A DNA stretch of 64,000 nucleotides from positions 576,263 through 640,262 of the forward strand of contig NZ_PPED02000003.1 of NCBI RefSeq assembly GCF_002899825.2. Reading direction: 5' to 3'. This DNA comes from Chryseobacterium phosphatilyticum. Lineage in GTDB: Bacteria; Bacteroidota; Bacteroidia; Flavobacteriales; Weeksellaceae. The notes under the pieces are model-generated. The model had not been told where the DNA came from, did not search any database, and worked only from the letters and a program-made list of their open reading frames with translations. Positions 25,723 through 33,341 of the stretch are shown here, piece by piece (the first letter of the stretch is position 1; each line of letters begins with the position of its first letter). Position numbers and translations under genes: made by a program.

Positions 25723-26549
25723 ATTTAAAAGAAGGTATCAGAGTTTACAGTCGGCAGATTGAAAATATAAAAGATCAGATCAGTATAAACTCGGGAGTTT
25801 TACCGGTTCATAACACGAACCCTGAGATAGAATATTATCACAACGCCTATTTACCCAATCCAGAATGGAGGGCACTTACCGATTGGGAGTATAAGCAAAT
25901 TTTCACAGCCAATGAGGATAGCAGGATGTTCAATACCCTGGGAATGGGTGAGATTCCGCGATCTTTAGAAAAGTTGTTTCAGAATCTTAAATTGAATGAA
26001 TGTGAATCTCTTTTTGATGTTCCGAAGCAATTTGAAAAAAATGAAGAACTGATCAGGAAACTGAATGAAGAACTGAATACTTTTTTGGATCAGAAATCAG
26101 TAACCGGAAACTATAAATTTCATAGAATTGCAAGATCATTGCCTGATATGCAAAGTACAACTTTTCACCATACAGGTGATAATACGTTTAAATATACAGG
26201 ATTACATATTGACAAAAGCATTTTTTTTACACCTCATACCGCTTACAAATCAGATAACAGAATTTCTATTAATGTAAGTGCTGAATCCCGGTTTCTTTAT
26301 TTTATTAATCTTACCCTGAGGCAGATTTATACTAAAATTCAAAAAAAAAACTCAGAAAAAATTACCTCCGAGAATATTGTAGAAGAATTTTTTAAATTAT
26401 ACCCTCATTATCCTGTACTGAGGCTGGAAATAAAACCTTATCAGTATTATATTGCCCCTACAGATAACTTCATTCATGACGGGACGACATTGGGAAACAA
26501 ATTTTTTGATATTACCATGGTTTATACAGGAGTATTTGATAAATACTAG
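25719..26549 (+). CDS. Putative 2OG-Fe(II) oxygenase of the RiPP locus, copy 1
   Basis: A 276-residue cytoplasmic protein without a signal peptide. The second half has a plausible iron triad: His163 and Asp165 in TGLHIDKS and His253 in PTDNFIHDGTT. A conserved Arg181 (DNRISINVS) could bind 2-oxoglutarate. The last strands (FFDITMVYTGVF) look like a jelly roll. The N-terminal half contains LPNPEWRALTDWEYKQIF and GEIPRSLEKLF, shared with the neighbouring paralogue. It probably hydroxylates the crosslinked peptide. The enzymatic assignment is inferred from the HxD...H spacing and the RiPP context. Confidence 0.72.
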   Translation: MNLKEGIRVYSRQIENIKDQISINSGVLPVHNTNPEIEYYHNAYLPNPEWRALTDWEYKQIFTANEDSRMFNTLGMGEIPRSLEKLFQNLKLNECESLFDVPKQFEKNEELIRKLNEELNTFLDQKSVTGNYKFHRIARSLPDMQSTTFHHTGDNTFKYTGLHIDKSIFFTPHTAYKSDNRISINVSAESRFLYFINLTLRQIYTKIQKKNSEKITSENIVEEFFKLYPHYPVLRLEIKPYQYYIAPTDNFIHDGTTLGNKFFDITMVYTGVFDKY

Positions 26550-26578
26550 ATACAATCACCAATATTAAGATATTACAT

Positions 26579-27454
26579 ATGAAAAAACTAAAACCAGGGA
26601 TTAAAATATATCTGAATGAGAAGGAAGGGAATGTTCAGATCAACTCAGGCACCATCCATCACGCAAAGCAGATTCCGAACGAAATTATTTTTAAAAATCA
26701 AAAGTTTGTACAAAAATATGAACCGGAGGCTCATCTTCCCAAAAGGGACTGGCGAACTCCTACTGAGGAAGAATCTAAAATATTTACAGGAGATCATAAA
26801 AATAAAAGAGATTATAATTCCGTTTTTACAGGAGAAATTCCTCATGATATAAAAGAACTTTTCATTAAACTTGACCTTCATAGTGCTACTACAGAGACGG
26901 AAGTATTTGATCGATTCAGGGAAAATGAAATGCTGGTCAGTCAGATGAATGACAAATTAAATGCATTTCTTGAGAGTATTTCTCTGGCCCCGTTTAAATT
27001 TATGAGCCTTGCAGCCAATTTTGCCAACAGCGAAATTGTTTCTTTGGATAAAAGAAAGCTACCTCCCGGCTACACCATCCATGATATCAGGTTTATCGGA
27101 GTGCATAAAGACAGTTCCAAAGATATGACTTTGCATACCGCCCATAAATTCGGAAACCGTATTGCCTTCAATCTGGGACAAGAATCGAGATATCTGCTCA
27201 TTATCAATTTGTCTATGCTTCAGGTCTATGACATGATCAAAAAGAAAATTGATATCAAAGAAAACGAAGTAAACAATAAAAATATTACCTCTTATTTCCT
27301 AAAACTTTTTCCTGACTATCCTGTTTTAAGAATAGAGCATAAACCCTATCATTATTATATTGCACCTACAGACAATTGCTTCCATGACGGGTCTACAATG
27401 GGGACGGGTTCTCTTGATATTCTTATGACTTATCTGGGCAAGTTTTTATTGTAA
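26579..27454 (+). CDS. Putative 2OG-Fe(II) oxygenase of the RiPP locus, copy 2
   Basis: A 291-residue paralogue of the preceding protein, 29 nt downstream. Equivalent positions are His176 and Asp178 (IGVHKDSS), His269 (PTDNCFHDGST) and Arg194 (GNRIAFNLG). Shared segments include INSGTIHH, LPKRDWRTPTEEE, GEIPHDIKELF, FPDYPVLRIEHKPYHYYIAP and the terminal LMTYLGKF. Outside these segments the two differ widely, so the duplication is old and the copies may act on different residues or make a hetero-oligomer. Its stop overlaps the next start by one base. Confidence 0.72.
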   Translation: MKKLKPGIKIYLNEKEGNVQINSGTIHHAKQIPNEIIFKNQKFVQKYEPEAHLPKRDWRTPTEEESKIFTGDHKNKRDYNSVFTGEIPHDIKELFIKLDLHSATTETEVFDRFRENEMLVSQMNDKLNAFLESISLAPFKFMSLAANFANSEIVSLDKRKLPPGYTIHDIRFIGVHKDSSKDMTLHTAHKFGNRIAFNLGQESRYLLIINLSMLQVYDMIKKKIDIKENEVNNKNITSYFLKLFPDYPVLRIEHKPYHYYIAPTDNCFHDGSTMGTGSLDILMTYLGKFLL

Positions 27455-28626
27455 TGAATAACTTTATTATGAAATATACATTAACTTTTTTAGTATCAAT
27501 TTTTTCGATTATTCAGATAATGGCTCAGAAAAAACTTCCTGTATTGAATGCCAATTCTTCAAAAGCAATTTTCATTGAAGAAGATAACGATCTCAAAACA
27601 GACTGGAATATCGATCCGTCCATAAAGCCCGATGTGTATACTGTTTCCAGAATGGTAAAGGGTTCGAAAACAATAAAGGTAAAAACAGATATCGATTCTA
27701 TCAGAATAAAAATAAAAAAAGGCGAGAAAAAAGATTTTATCATCCTTCTTAAAGGTAAAGATTCATGTTTAACAAGGATTGAAAGTCTACCCTCTAAGAA
27801 TTTTAGTACTGTCCATCCTGCTTTTCACGATACAATTCGTATGGGGATTAACGAACAGAATACCATGTTCGTAAAAGCAGCTTTAAACAAAACAGACTCT
27901 CTTACCCTGAATTTCGATACGGGAAGCAGTAATCTTTCTCTTACTCAGGAAACATTACAGAACAAAATTAAACAATCCTTAAAATCGGGAGTCAATGTAC
28001 TTGCTATAGGAAACAAAAAGTATCAGGATTTCAGAATTTTCAAAGTAGAATTAACCGGACATGGAACCGATGGAAGATTTGGCTGGGATCTCTTTGACGG
28101 AATGGTTGTTGAGCTTAATTATGATCTTGGAAATATGATTGTTCATTCTCAACTTCCGGAAAAAGTGAAAAAAGATAAAGCCTATGAAAAATTAAATATC
28201 ACGTTTTTCGATAAATTATTTTTTGTTGAAACAACAATACAGCAAGGTTCAGTAAAAAATAAAGACTGGTTTCTTTTTGACACCGGTTATCAGAGAACAG
28301 TGATGCTGGATGGCCCTCTGTTGAAAGAACAAAAATTTCCTACAGATCAAATGAAGCTGATAAAAAAGGTGATTATGAAAGGAGCTAAAGGAAATGAAAT
28401 TCCGGTCGTTACTGCCAACCTTGAAACGCTGAGTCTGGGTAGATATAGCCTTAAAAATATTCCAGCTCAGTTGCTTTCCGCAAGCAGACCTGTAAATGAT
28501 AAAAAAATGAATATTCTGGGGAATGAAATTCTAAAAAGATTTAATGTTTTCCTGGATTTTCAAAACAATGTGGTGTATATGAAACCTAATAAATTGTTTA
28601 ATGAAGGCTATGTCGAAAAGCAATAA
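27454..28626 (+). CDS. Exported aspartic protease with two DTG motifs
   Basis: A 390-residue protein with a hydrophobic signal segment (about 6-24, TLTFLVSIFSIIQIMAQ). Two aspartic protease active-site motifs occur in one chain: NFDTGSSNLSL (DTG 155-157) and LFDTGYQRTVML (DTG 276-278). Each is followed by a hydrophobic-hydrophobic-Gly region (RFGWDLFDG about 208-216; MNILGNEILKRFNVFLDF near 350). This is the pepsin/double-retropepsin pattern (clan AA) in a bacterial protein. As the last gene of the RiPP operon it may cut the leader from the peptide outside the cytoplasm or provide immunity by degradation. The ATG at 27469 is an alternative start. Confidence 0.8.
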   Translation: MNNFIMKYTLTFLVSIFSIIQIMAQKKLPVLNANSSKAIFIEEDNDLKTDWNIDPSIKPDVYTVSRMVKGSKTIKVKTDIDSIRIKIKKGEKKDFIILLKGKDSCLTRIESLPSKNFSTVHPAFHDTIRMGINEQNTMFVKAALNKTDSLTLNFDTGSSNLSLTQETLQNKIKQSLKSGVNVLAIGNKKYQDFRIFKVELTGHGTDGRFGWDLFDGMVVELNYDLGNMIVHSQLPEKVKKDKAYEKLNITFFDKLFFVETTIQQGSVKNKDWFLFDTGYQRTVMLDGPLLKEQKFPTDQMKLIKKVIMKGAKGNEIPVVTANLETLSLGRYSLKNIPAQLLSASRPVNDKKMNILGNEILKRFNVFLDFQNNVVYMKPNKLFNEGYVEKQ

Positions 28627-28656
28627 TAATGGGGATAAATAATATTCCTTAACTTT

Positions 28657-28694
28657 ATAATCCTTAAAGGTTTTTGCCTTTAAGGATTATTTTA
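28657..28694 (+). terminator. Terminator of the RiPP operon
   Basis: A perfect 14-bp stem, ATAATCCTTAAAGG with CCTTTAAGGATTAT around TTTTTG, then TTTA. It begins 30 nt after the protease stop. It also shows that the in-frame TTG at 28674 (in the loop) is not the start of the next gene. Confidence 0.75.
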
Positions 28695-28715
28695 TGTGTG
28701 AATATTCTATTTTTA

Positions 28716-29717
28716 ATGTTGATGGCTAAAATTTTCAATAAACAAAATGTTTTTCTTCTCCTTCTGATCGGGATGGTCTTCATGGGATATCTGATCCCTT
28801 TTCACGAATCTTACAATTCTTATTTTAACCTTTCAGCCTTTATAGATTGGGGAATTGCGGTCATTTTTTTATTGTATGGCCTCAAATTAAACCTCAAAGA
28901 AGTAATAAAAGATATTTCCAACTGGAAATTACATCTACTTATACAGTCAGGAACATTTATTCTTTTTCCTCTGTTGGTCCTTATTTTCTATCCTTTCGTA
29001 AAAGGGTCCGAATATCATGAAATCTGGCTTTCCCTATTTTTTCTGGCATGTCTTCCTTCTACGGTTTCATCTTCGGTAGTAATGGTGTCTATTGCCAAAG
29101 GAAATGTCACTTCTGCAATCTTCAATGCTTCAATTTCCGGATTGATAGGTATTGTGATGACACCCCTTCTCATGAGTTTTTTCTTAACTTCAGAATCCGG
29201 ATCTGGAGATCATGGCGAGGTTTTGCAACAGCTTTTGATGAAAGTATTATTGCCTATTATTCTGGGAATTATATTGAATCCTGTTTTCAAAAAATGGGTA
29301 ACAAAATATTCAGGCATCATCGCAGAGTTTGATAGATTAATTATTTTATTAATCGTTTACGAAAGCTTTTCAACAGCATTTATAGAAAATATTTTCAGTT
29401 CGGTTCCTCCGGTCACCTTTTTAATTCTGGCTTTCAGTGTGGTTTTCCTGTTTTTTACAGTGTATAATGTTCTTAAACTGATCGCACGAAAGATGGGATT
29501 TACTGCTCAGAACATCATTACAGTTGCTTTTTGTGGTTCAAAAAAATCACTTGTTCACGGAAGTCTTTTCCTTTTGGTTTTAGGTATCCCTGAAGAAAAG
29601 AAGGTGTTATTTTTACTTCCCGTAATGGTGTATCATAGTTTCCAGTTGTTCTATGTGAGCTGGCTAGCCGGCAGAATTGCTGAAAAATCTTTAAGAAAAA
29701 AAGAAATCAATTTTTAA
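28716..29717 (+). CDS. Bile acid:sodium symporter (SBF/PSEB-like) family transporter
   Basis: A 333-residue inner-membrane protein with about nine to ten hydrophobic helices. It has the SBF-like features FLACLPSTVSSSVVMVSIAKGN (the conserved crossover region) and CGSKKSLVHGSLFLLVLG, typical of the YfeH/PSEB-like subgroup of sodium-organic anion symporters. I start at ATG 28716 (MLMAKIFNKQ; 28722 is equally possible), because earlier codons fall in the terminator hairpin of the RiPP operon. No promoter is evident, so it may depend on read-through. The substrate is unknown; any role in handling the RiPP is speculation. Confidence 0.85.
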   Translation: MLMAKIFNKQNVFLLLLIGMVFMGYLIPFHESYNSYFNLSAFIDWGIAVIFLLYGLKLNLKEVIKDISNWKLHLLIQSGTFILFPLLVLIFYPFVKGSEYHEIWLSLFFLACLPSTVSSSVVMVSIAKGNVTSAIFNASISGLIGIVMTPLLMSFFLTSESGSGDHGEVLQQLLMKVLLPIILGIILNPVFKKWVTKYSGIIAEFDRLIILLIVYESFSTAFIENIFSSVPPVTFLILAFSVVFLFFTVYNVLKLIARKMGFTAQNIITVAFCGSKKSLVHGSLFLLVLGIPEEKKVLFLLPVMVYHSFQLFYVSWLAGRIAEKSLRKKEINF

Positions 29718-29725
29718 AATTTCAA

Positions 29726-29763
29726 AAAATACCCCAAACTACAGTAATAGTTTAGGGTATTTT
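29726..29763. terminator. Bidirectional terminator between convergent genes
   Basis: AAAATACCCCAAACTA pairs with TAGTTTAGGGTATTTT (one mismatch) around CAGTAA, with A and T tracts on both sides. It sits in the 51-nt gap between the convergent transporter and desaturase-like genes. Confidence 0.8.
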
Positions 29764-29768
29764 ATCTT

Positions 29769-30743
29769 TTAATTTGAACTATACTCAGGTTCCTGGATTT
29801 CAGGTTGTTGAGACGTCTTAAGTTCTCCTTTCTTCTTTATCTTTTCTTTGTATTCTCTTTGATATTGTTTTACCGTTTTTCCGGTACCATCGTGTCGCCA
29901 TCCCGGTGAATAAAAAAGATATTTTATCCGGGTCTTAAATGAGATGCCGGGTTGTCTGATATCTTTTCCTATTCTTCTCCATTCATAAAAAAGCATGGTA
30001 GCAGGATCTTTAGATTTTATTTTCGGATATACACCATATTTAACAGGAACTTCGGGATCCTCTTTCTCAAATGTTCCAAAAATCTTATCCCAGATAATCA
30101 GTCCCATTCCCATATTGCGATCCAGGTATTTGATGTTACAGGCATGATGTACACGGTGATGTGATGGAGTCACGAGAATATATTCCAGAAAGCCCATGCT
30201 TTTAATCGATTGAGTGTGAACAAAAGTACCGTAGATCTGTATAGCAGAATAAGCTACCAGAATATGCCATGGATGAAATCCCATGAATGCCAGTGGAGAG
30301 AAAAATAAATATCGGTACAACGGTTGAAATACCGGACTTCTGAAACCTGTACTGATATTGAAATAATCAGAATTATGATGGGTAATATGTACTGCCCAGA
30401 AAACCCGTGAATGATGGTCTACATAATGATGTACATAATAGGCAAAGTCCTGGGCAAGGAAAACCGCAATCCAATACCATATACCTTCCTGCCAGTCAAA
30501 AATGCGGTGATGATAAAAAAACATCATAACAAACAAAGAAAAGCCTTTCATGATAATGTCTAACCCATAGTTTAATAAGGCAAAAAGGACATTGGTTGCG
30601 ACATCTTTTGTTTCATAAATTTTCTCTTTATTAAAATGGCTGTACGCCATTTCAATAAAAATAATAACAGCAAAAACAGGAATTGTCCACGTGTAAACAA
30701 CATCAGGACCCTCTGTTTTGAACATATTACTGAAGTCAAACAT
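29769..30743 (-). CDS. Sterol desaturase/fatty acid hydroxylase superfamily protein
   Basis: A 324-residue membrane protein with about four to five hydrophobic segments. It carries the eight-histidine diiron motifs of the superfamily: HHYVDHHSRVFWAVHITHHN (HxxxH and HxxHH) and VTPSHHRVHHACN (HHxxHH). These enzymes are O2-dependent hydroxylases or desaturases of lipids. The C-terminal tail is long, charged and cytoplasmic (EYKEKIKKKGELKTS). The substrate cannot be told from the sequence. It is a single gene, convergent with the SBF-like transporter. Confidence 0.9.
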   Translation of the reverse strand: MFDFSNMFKTEGPDVVYTWTIPVFAVIIFIEMAYSHFNKEKIYETKDVATNVLFALLNYGLDIIMKGFSLFVMMFFYHHRIFDWQEGIWYWIAVFLAQDFAYYVHHYVDHHSRVFWAVHITHHNSDYFNISTGFRSPVFQPLYRYLFFSPLAFMGFHPWHILVAYSAIQIYGTFVHTQSIKSMGFLEYILVTPSHHRVHHACNIKYLDRNMGMGLIIWDKIFGTFEKEDPEVPVKYGVYPKIKSKDPATMLFYEWRRIGKDIRQPGISFKTRIKYLFYSPGWRHDGTGKTVKQYQREYKEKIKKKGELKTSQQPEIQEPEYSSN

Positions 30744-30912
30744 CTTTTTTTCTGTAAATCTAAAGATAAAAAGGGTGGGACAGCCTATTTTTAGATTAAA
30801 ATTTTATGAAAATTTTTACACTTTTTTAATAGAATTTAAGATAACGATAGTGAATTTTTAATTTTTGACCAGGGCAAGAAAGGAAAAGATGTATTCCGAT
30901 AGGTTTTGAGTG

Positions 30913-30920
30913 TATATTTG
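30913..30920 (+). promoter_or_regulatory. -7 box of the amylase operon
   Basis: TATATTTG, 28 nt before the ATG at 30949. No TTG stands at the expected -33 distance. Confidence 0.45.
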
Positions 30921-30948
30921 AAAATTTAATGCTAAATTGACCACTAAT

Positions 30949-32808
30949 ATGAAGACAATATATGTAGCATTGGCCCTCTCTATCGCTTCTGCTGCTTTTT
31001 CCCAAAAAATATTGGAAAGAGTAGAACCTGCATTTTGGTGGAAGGGAATGAAAAACCCCGAACTACAGCTTTTAGTATATGGAAAAGATATCGCTAATCA
31101 GGAAATCACTCTTTCAGACGGTATACAGATCAGAGATATTCGGAAAGTTGAAAATCCAAACTATGTTTTTATTACCCTTAATACCGATGAAATAAAAACT
31201 TCTAAGTTTTCTGTTACGATCAAAAAAGGGAAAAAGAATCTCGCCTCTTATATCTATGAGTTGAAACAGAGAGAACCTAATTCTGCAAACCGGGAATCTT
31301 TTACCTCAAAAGATGTAATGTATCTCATTATGCCCGATCGTTTTGCCAATGGAGACGTAAAAAATGACTCCACTCCGGAATTGACAGAAAAAGCAGATCG
31401 CACTTTGCCCAATGGAAGACATGGAGGAGATCTTAAAGGGATCATCAATAATCTTGACTACATTCAAAATCTTGGCGCCACAGCAGTGTGGCTGACTCCG
31501 GTGAATGAAGACAATGAAAAAGTCTATTCTTATCATGGCTATGCCCAAACTGATTTATATAAAATTGATGCCCGATACGGAACCAATGATGAATACAGAA
31601 CTCTTTCCCGCGAACTCAATAAAAGAAATATGAAGCTGGTGATGGACTATGTGACCAATCACTGGGGCGTTTCTCATTGGATGATCAAAGATCTTCCCAC
31701 AAAAGACTGGATTCATTGGTTTAAGGATGGCGAGAATGGCTTTAAGCGATCAAACTATAAAACAACCACACAGTTTGACACCAACGCTTCTGAAATTGAT
31801 AAAAAATATGCCCTGGATGGATGGTTTGATAAAACAATGCCGGACATCAACCAGAAAAATTCATTAGTATTAAAATATCTGACCCAGAATGCCATCTGGT
31901 GGATTGAATATGCTGAATTGGGAGGTTTTCGTGTTGATACTTATCCATACAACGACAAAGAAGCCATGGCAAAATGGGCTAAAGCCATTACCGATGAATA
32001 TCCGAAATTCAATATTGTAGGAGAAACCTGGTTATATACAGCAGGACAGATTTCGGCATGGCAAAAAAATTCCAAAACTGGAGAAGCAGCAGGGTATAAT
32101 TCGAATTTACCTTCAGTAATGGATTTTATGTTATTTGCGGATATGCCTAAAGCACTGAAAGAAAAAGAAAGCTGGAATACAGGAATGATAAAATTGTATG
32201 ACTCTTTTACCAGCGATTTCCTGTATCCGGATATCAATAACCTTCTCGTCTTTTTCGAGAATCATGACACAGAAAGATGGAATGAAATCTTCAATTCCGA
32301 TCCAAAAGCCTATAAAATAGCTCTTACTCTGATTTCAACAGTTCGCGGAATTCCCCAGATCTATTATGGATCAGAAATAGGGATGCGTGGAGATAAAAAC
32401 AAAGGGGGTGATGCTGATATCAGGAGAGATTTTCCGGGAGGCTGGAAGTCAGATCAGCAAAATGCTTTTAACCTTTCTACCCAAAAAACAGAACAAAAAG
32501 AATTCTTTCAGTTTACTCAAAAATTATTGAACTGGCGAAAAGGAAAAGAAGTAATTCATACCGGGAAAACTAAAAATTATGTTCCTCAGGATGGAGTTTT
32601 TACCTATTTCAGATATAACGAAAAAGAAAGTGTAATGATTGCCATCAACAATAATGAGGAAAATCAGACGTTGGATGTAAAACGTTTTGAAGAATCATTA
32701 CAAGGATTTTCTAAAGGAAAAGAAGTGATTTCAGAAAAAAAATGGAACCTTAAAGACAACATCACCATTCCCGGGAAATCTTCGTTGATTATTGAACTTG
32801 AAAAATAA
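30949..32808 (+). CDS. GH13 alpha-amylase/neopullulanase-type enzyme, exported
   Basis: A 619-residue exported enzyme starting at ATG 30949. The in-frame TTG 12 nt earlier adds nothing. Signal peptide 1-18 (ALSIASAAFS). An N-terminal beta-domain (about 20-108) as in cyclomaltodextrinases and SusA precedes the barrel. Conserved regions: DYVTNHWG (region I, 233-240), GGFRVDTYPYN with nucleophile Asp330, GETW with acid/base Glu359, and FFENHDTERW with Asp440. It hydrolyses alpha-1,4 (and perhaps 1,6) glucans. It is first in an operon with an NTF2-like gene and a sugar transporter gene, and complements the sus-like operon at 17.4-24 kb. Confidence 0.94.
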   Translation: MKTIYVALALSIASAAFSQKILERVEPAFWWKGMKNPELQLLVYGKDIANQEITLSDGIQIRDIRKVENPNYVFITLNTDEIKTSKFSVTIKKGKKNLASYIYELKQREPNSANRESFTSKDVMYLIMPDRFANGDVKNDSTPELTEKADRTLPNGRHGGDLKGIINNLDYIQNLGATAVWLTPVNEDNEKVYSYHGYAQTDLYKIDARYGTNDEYRTLSRELNKRNMKLVMDYVTNHWGVSHWMIKDLPTKDWIHWFKDGENGFKRSNYKTTTQFDTNASEIDKKYALDGWFDKTMPDINQKNSLVLKYLTQNAIWWIEYAELGGFRVDTYPYNDKEAMAKWAKAITDEYPKFNIVGETWLYTAGQISAWQKNSKTGEAAGYNSNLPSVMDFMLFADMPKALKEKESWNTGMIKLYDSFTSDFLYPDINNLLVFFENHDTERWNEIFNSDPKAYKIALTLISTVRGIPQIYYGSEIGMRGDKNKGGDADIRRDFPGGWKSDQQNAFNLSTQKTEQKEFFQFTQKLLNWRKGKEVIHTGKTKNYVPQDGVFTYFRYNEKESVMIAINNNEENQTLDVKRFEESLQGFSKGKEVISEKKWNLKDNITIPGKSSLIIELEK

Positions 32809-32820
32809 ATTACTAACTAT

Positions 32821-33339
32821 ATGAAAAAATCAATAAGCGTTTATGTACTGGTCCTCTTCTTATTGGGATCTGCATTTTTCTCGGCACAGTCAAAAAATGG
32901 ATTTGAAAAAGAAAAATCAGAAATCAGTACCATGCTCGATGCCTTCAATGTGGCTGCTGCAAAAGCAGAGTATACCAACTACTTTAATTATTTTGCAGAG
33001 GAGTCTACATTTATCGGAACAGATGCTACTGAAGTTTGGGACAAAAAAGCTTTTATGATCTGGGCAAAACCTCATTTTGACAAAAAGAAAACCTGGAATT
33101 TTACAGCATTGAAAAGAAATATTTATTTCAGTAAAGATGGAAAAATGGCATGGTTTGATGAACTATTGGATACCCAGATGAAAATATGCAGAGGTTCCGG
33201 AGTCGTTGAAAAAATCAACGGAACATGGAAAATAAAACAGTATGTACTTTCCATGACCATTCCTAATGACGTAGTTGATAAAGTAGTTGCTGAGAAAACT
33301 GCTCTTGAAGATCCTTTAATCAAGGAATTAAAGAAATAA
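32821..33339 (+). CDS. Exported NTF2-like (SnoaL/DUF4440-type) protein
   Basis: A 172-residue protein with signal peptide 1-22 (LGSAFFSAQ). The mature part has an opening helix (EISTMLDAFNVAAAKAEYTNY), FAEESTFIGTDATEVWDKKAFMIWAK and a terminal strand KINGTWKIKQYVLSM. These are typical of SnoaL-like proteins with a 'FIGTDA' motif. It resembles the protein at 350-850 in plan. It lies 12 nt after the GH13 gene and 2 nt before the MFS gene, so it is made with the maltodextrin enzymes. No enzymatic role can be assigned. Confidence 0.75.
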   Translation: MKKSISVYVLVLFLLGSAFFSAQSKNGFEKEKSEISTMLDAFNVAAAKAEYTNYFNYFAEESTFIGTDATEVWDKKAFMIWAKPHFDKKKTWNFTALKRNIYFSKDGKMAWFDELLDTQMKICRGSGVVEKINGTWKIKQYVLSMTIPNDVVDKVVAEKTALEDPLIKELKK

Positions 33340-33341
33340 AA

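Noticed and set aside
28674-28715. TTG-started extension of the SBF-type transporter
   Set aside because: The TTG lies in the loop of the RiPP operon terminator. ATG codons at 28716 and 28722 are the natural starts.
28716-29717. SBF-type transporter as exporter of the RiPP product
   Set aside because: A strong terminator separates it from the RiPP operon, and this family moves small organic anions. Proximity alone is not enough.
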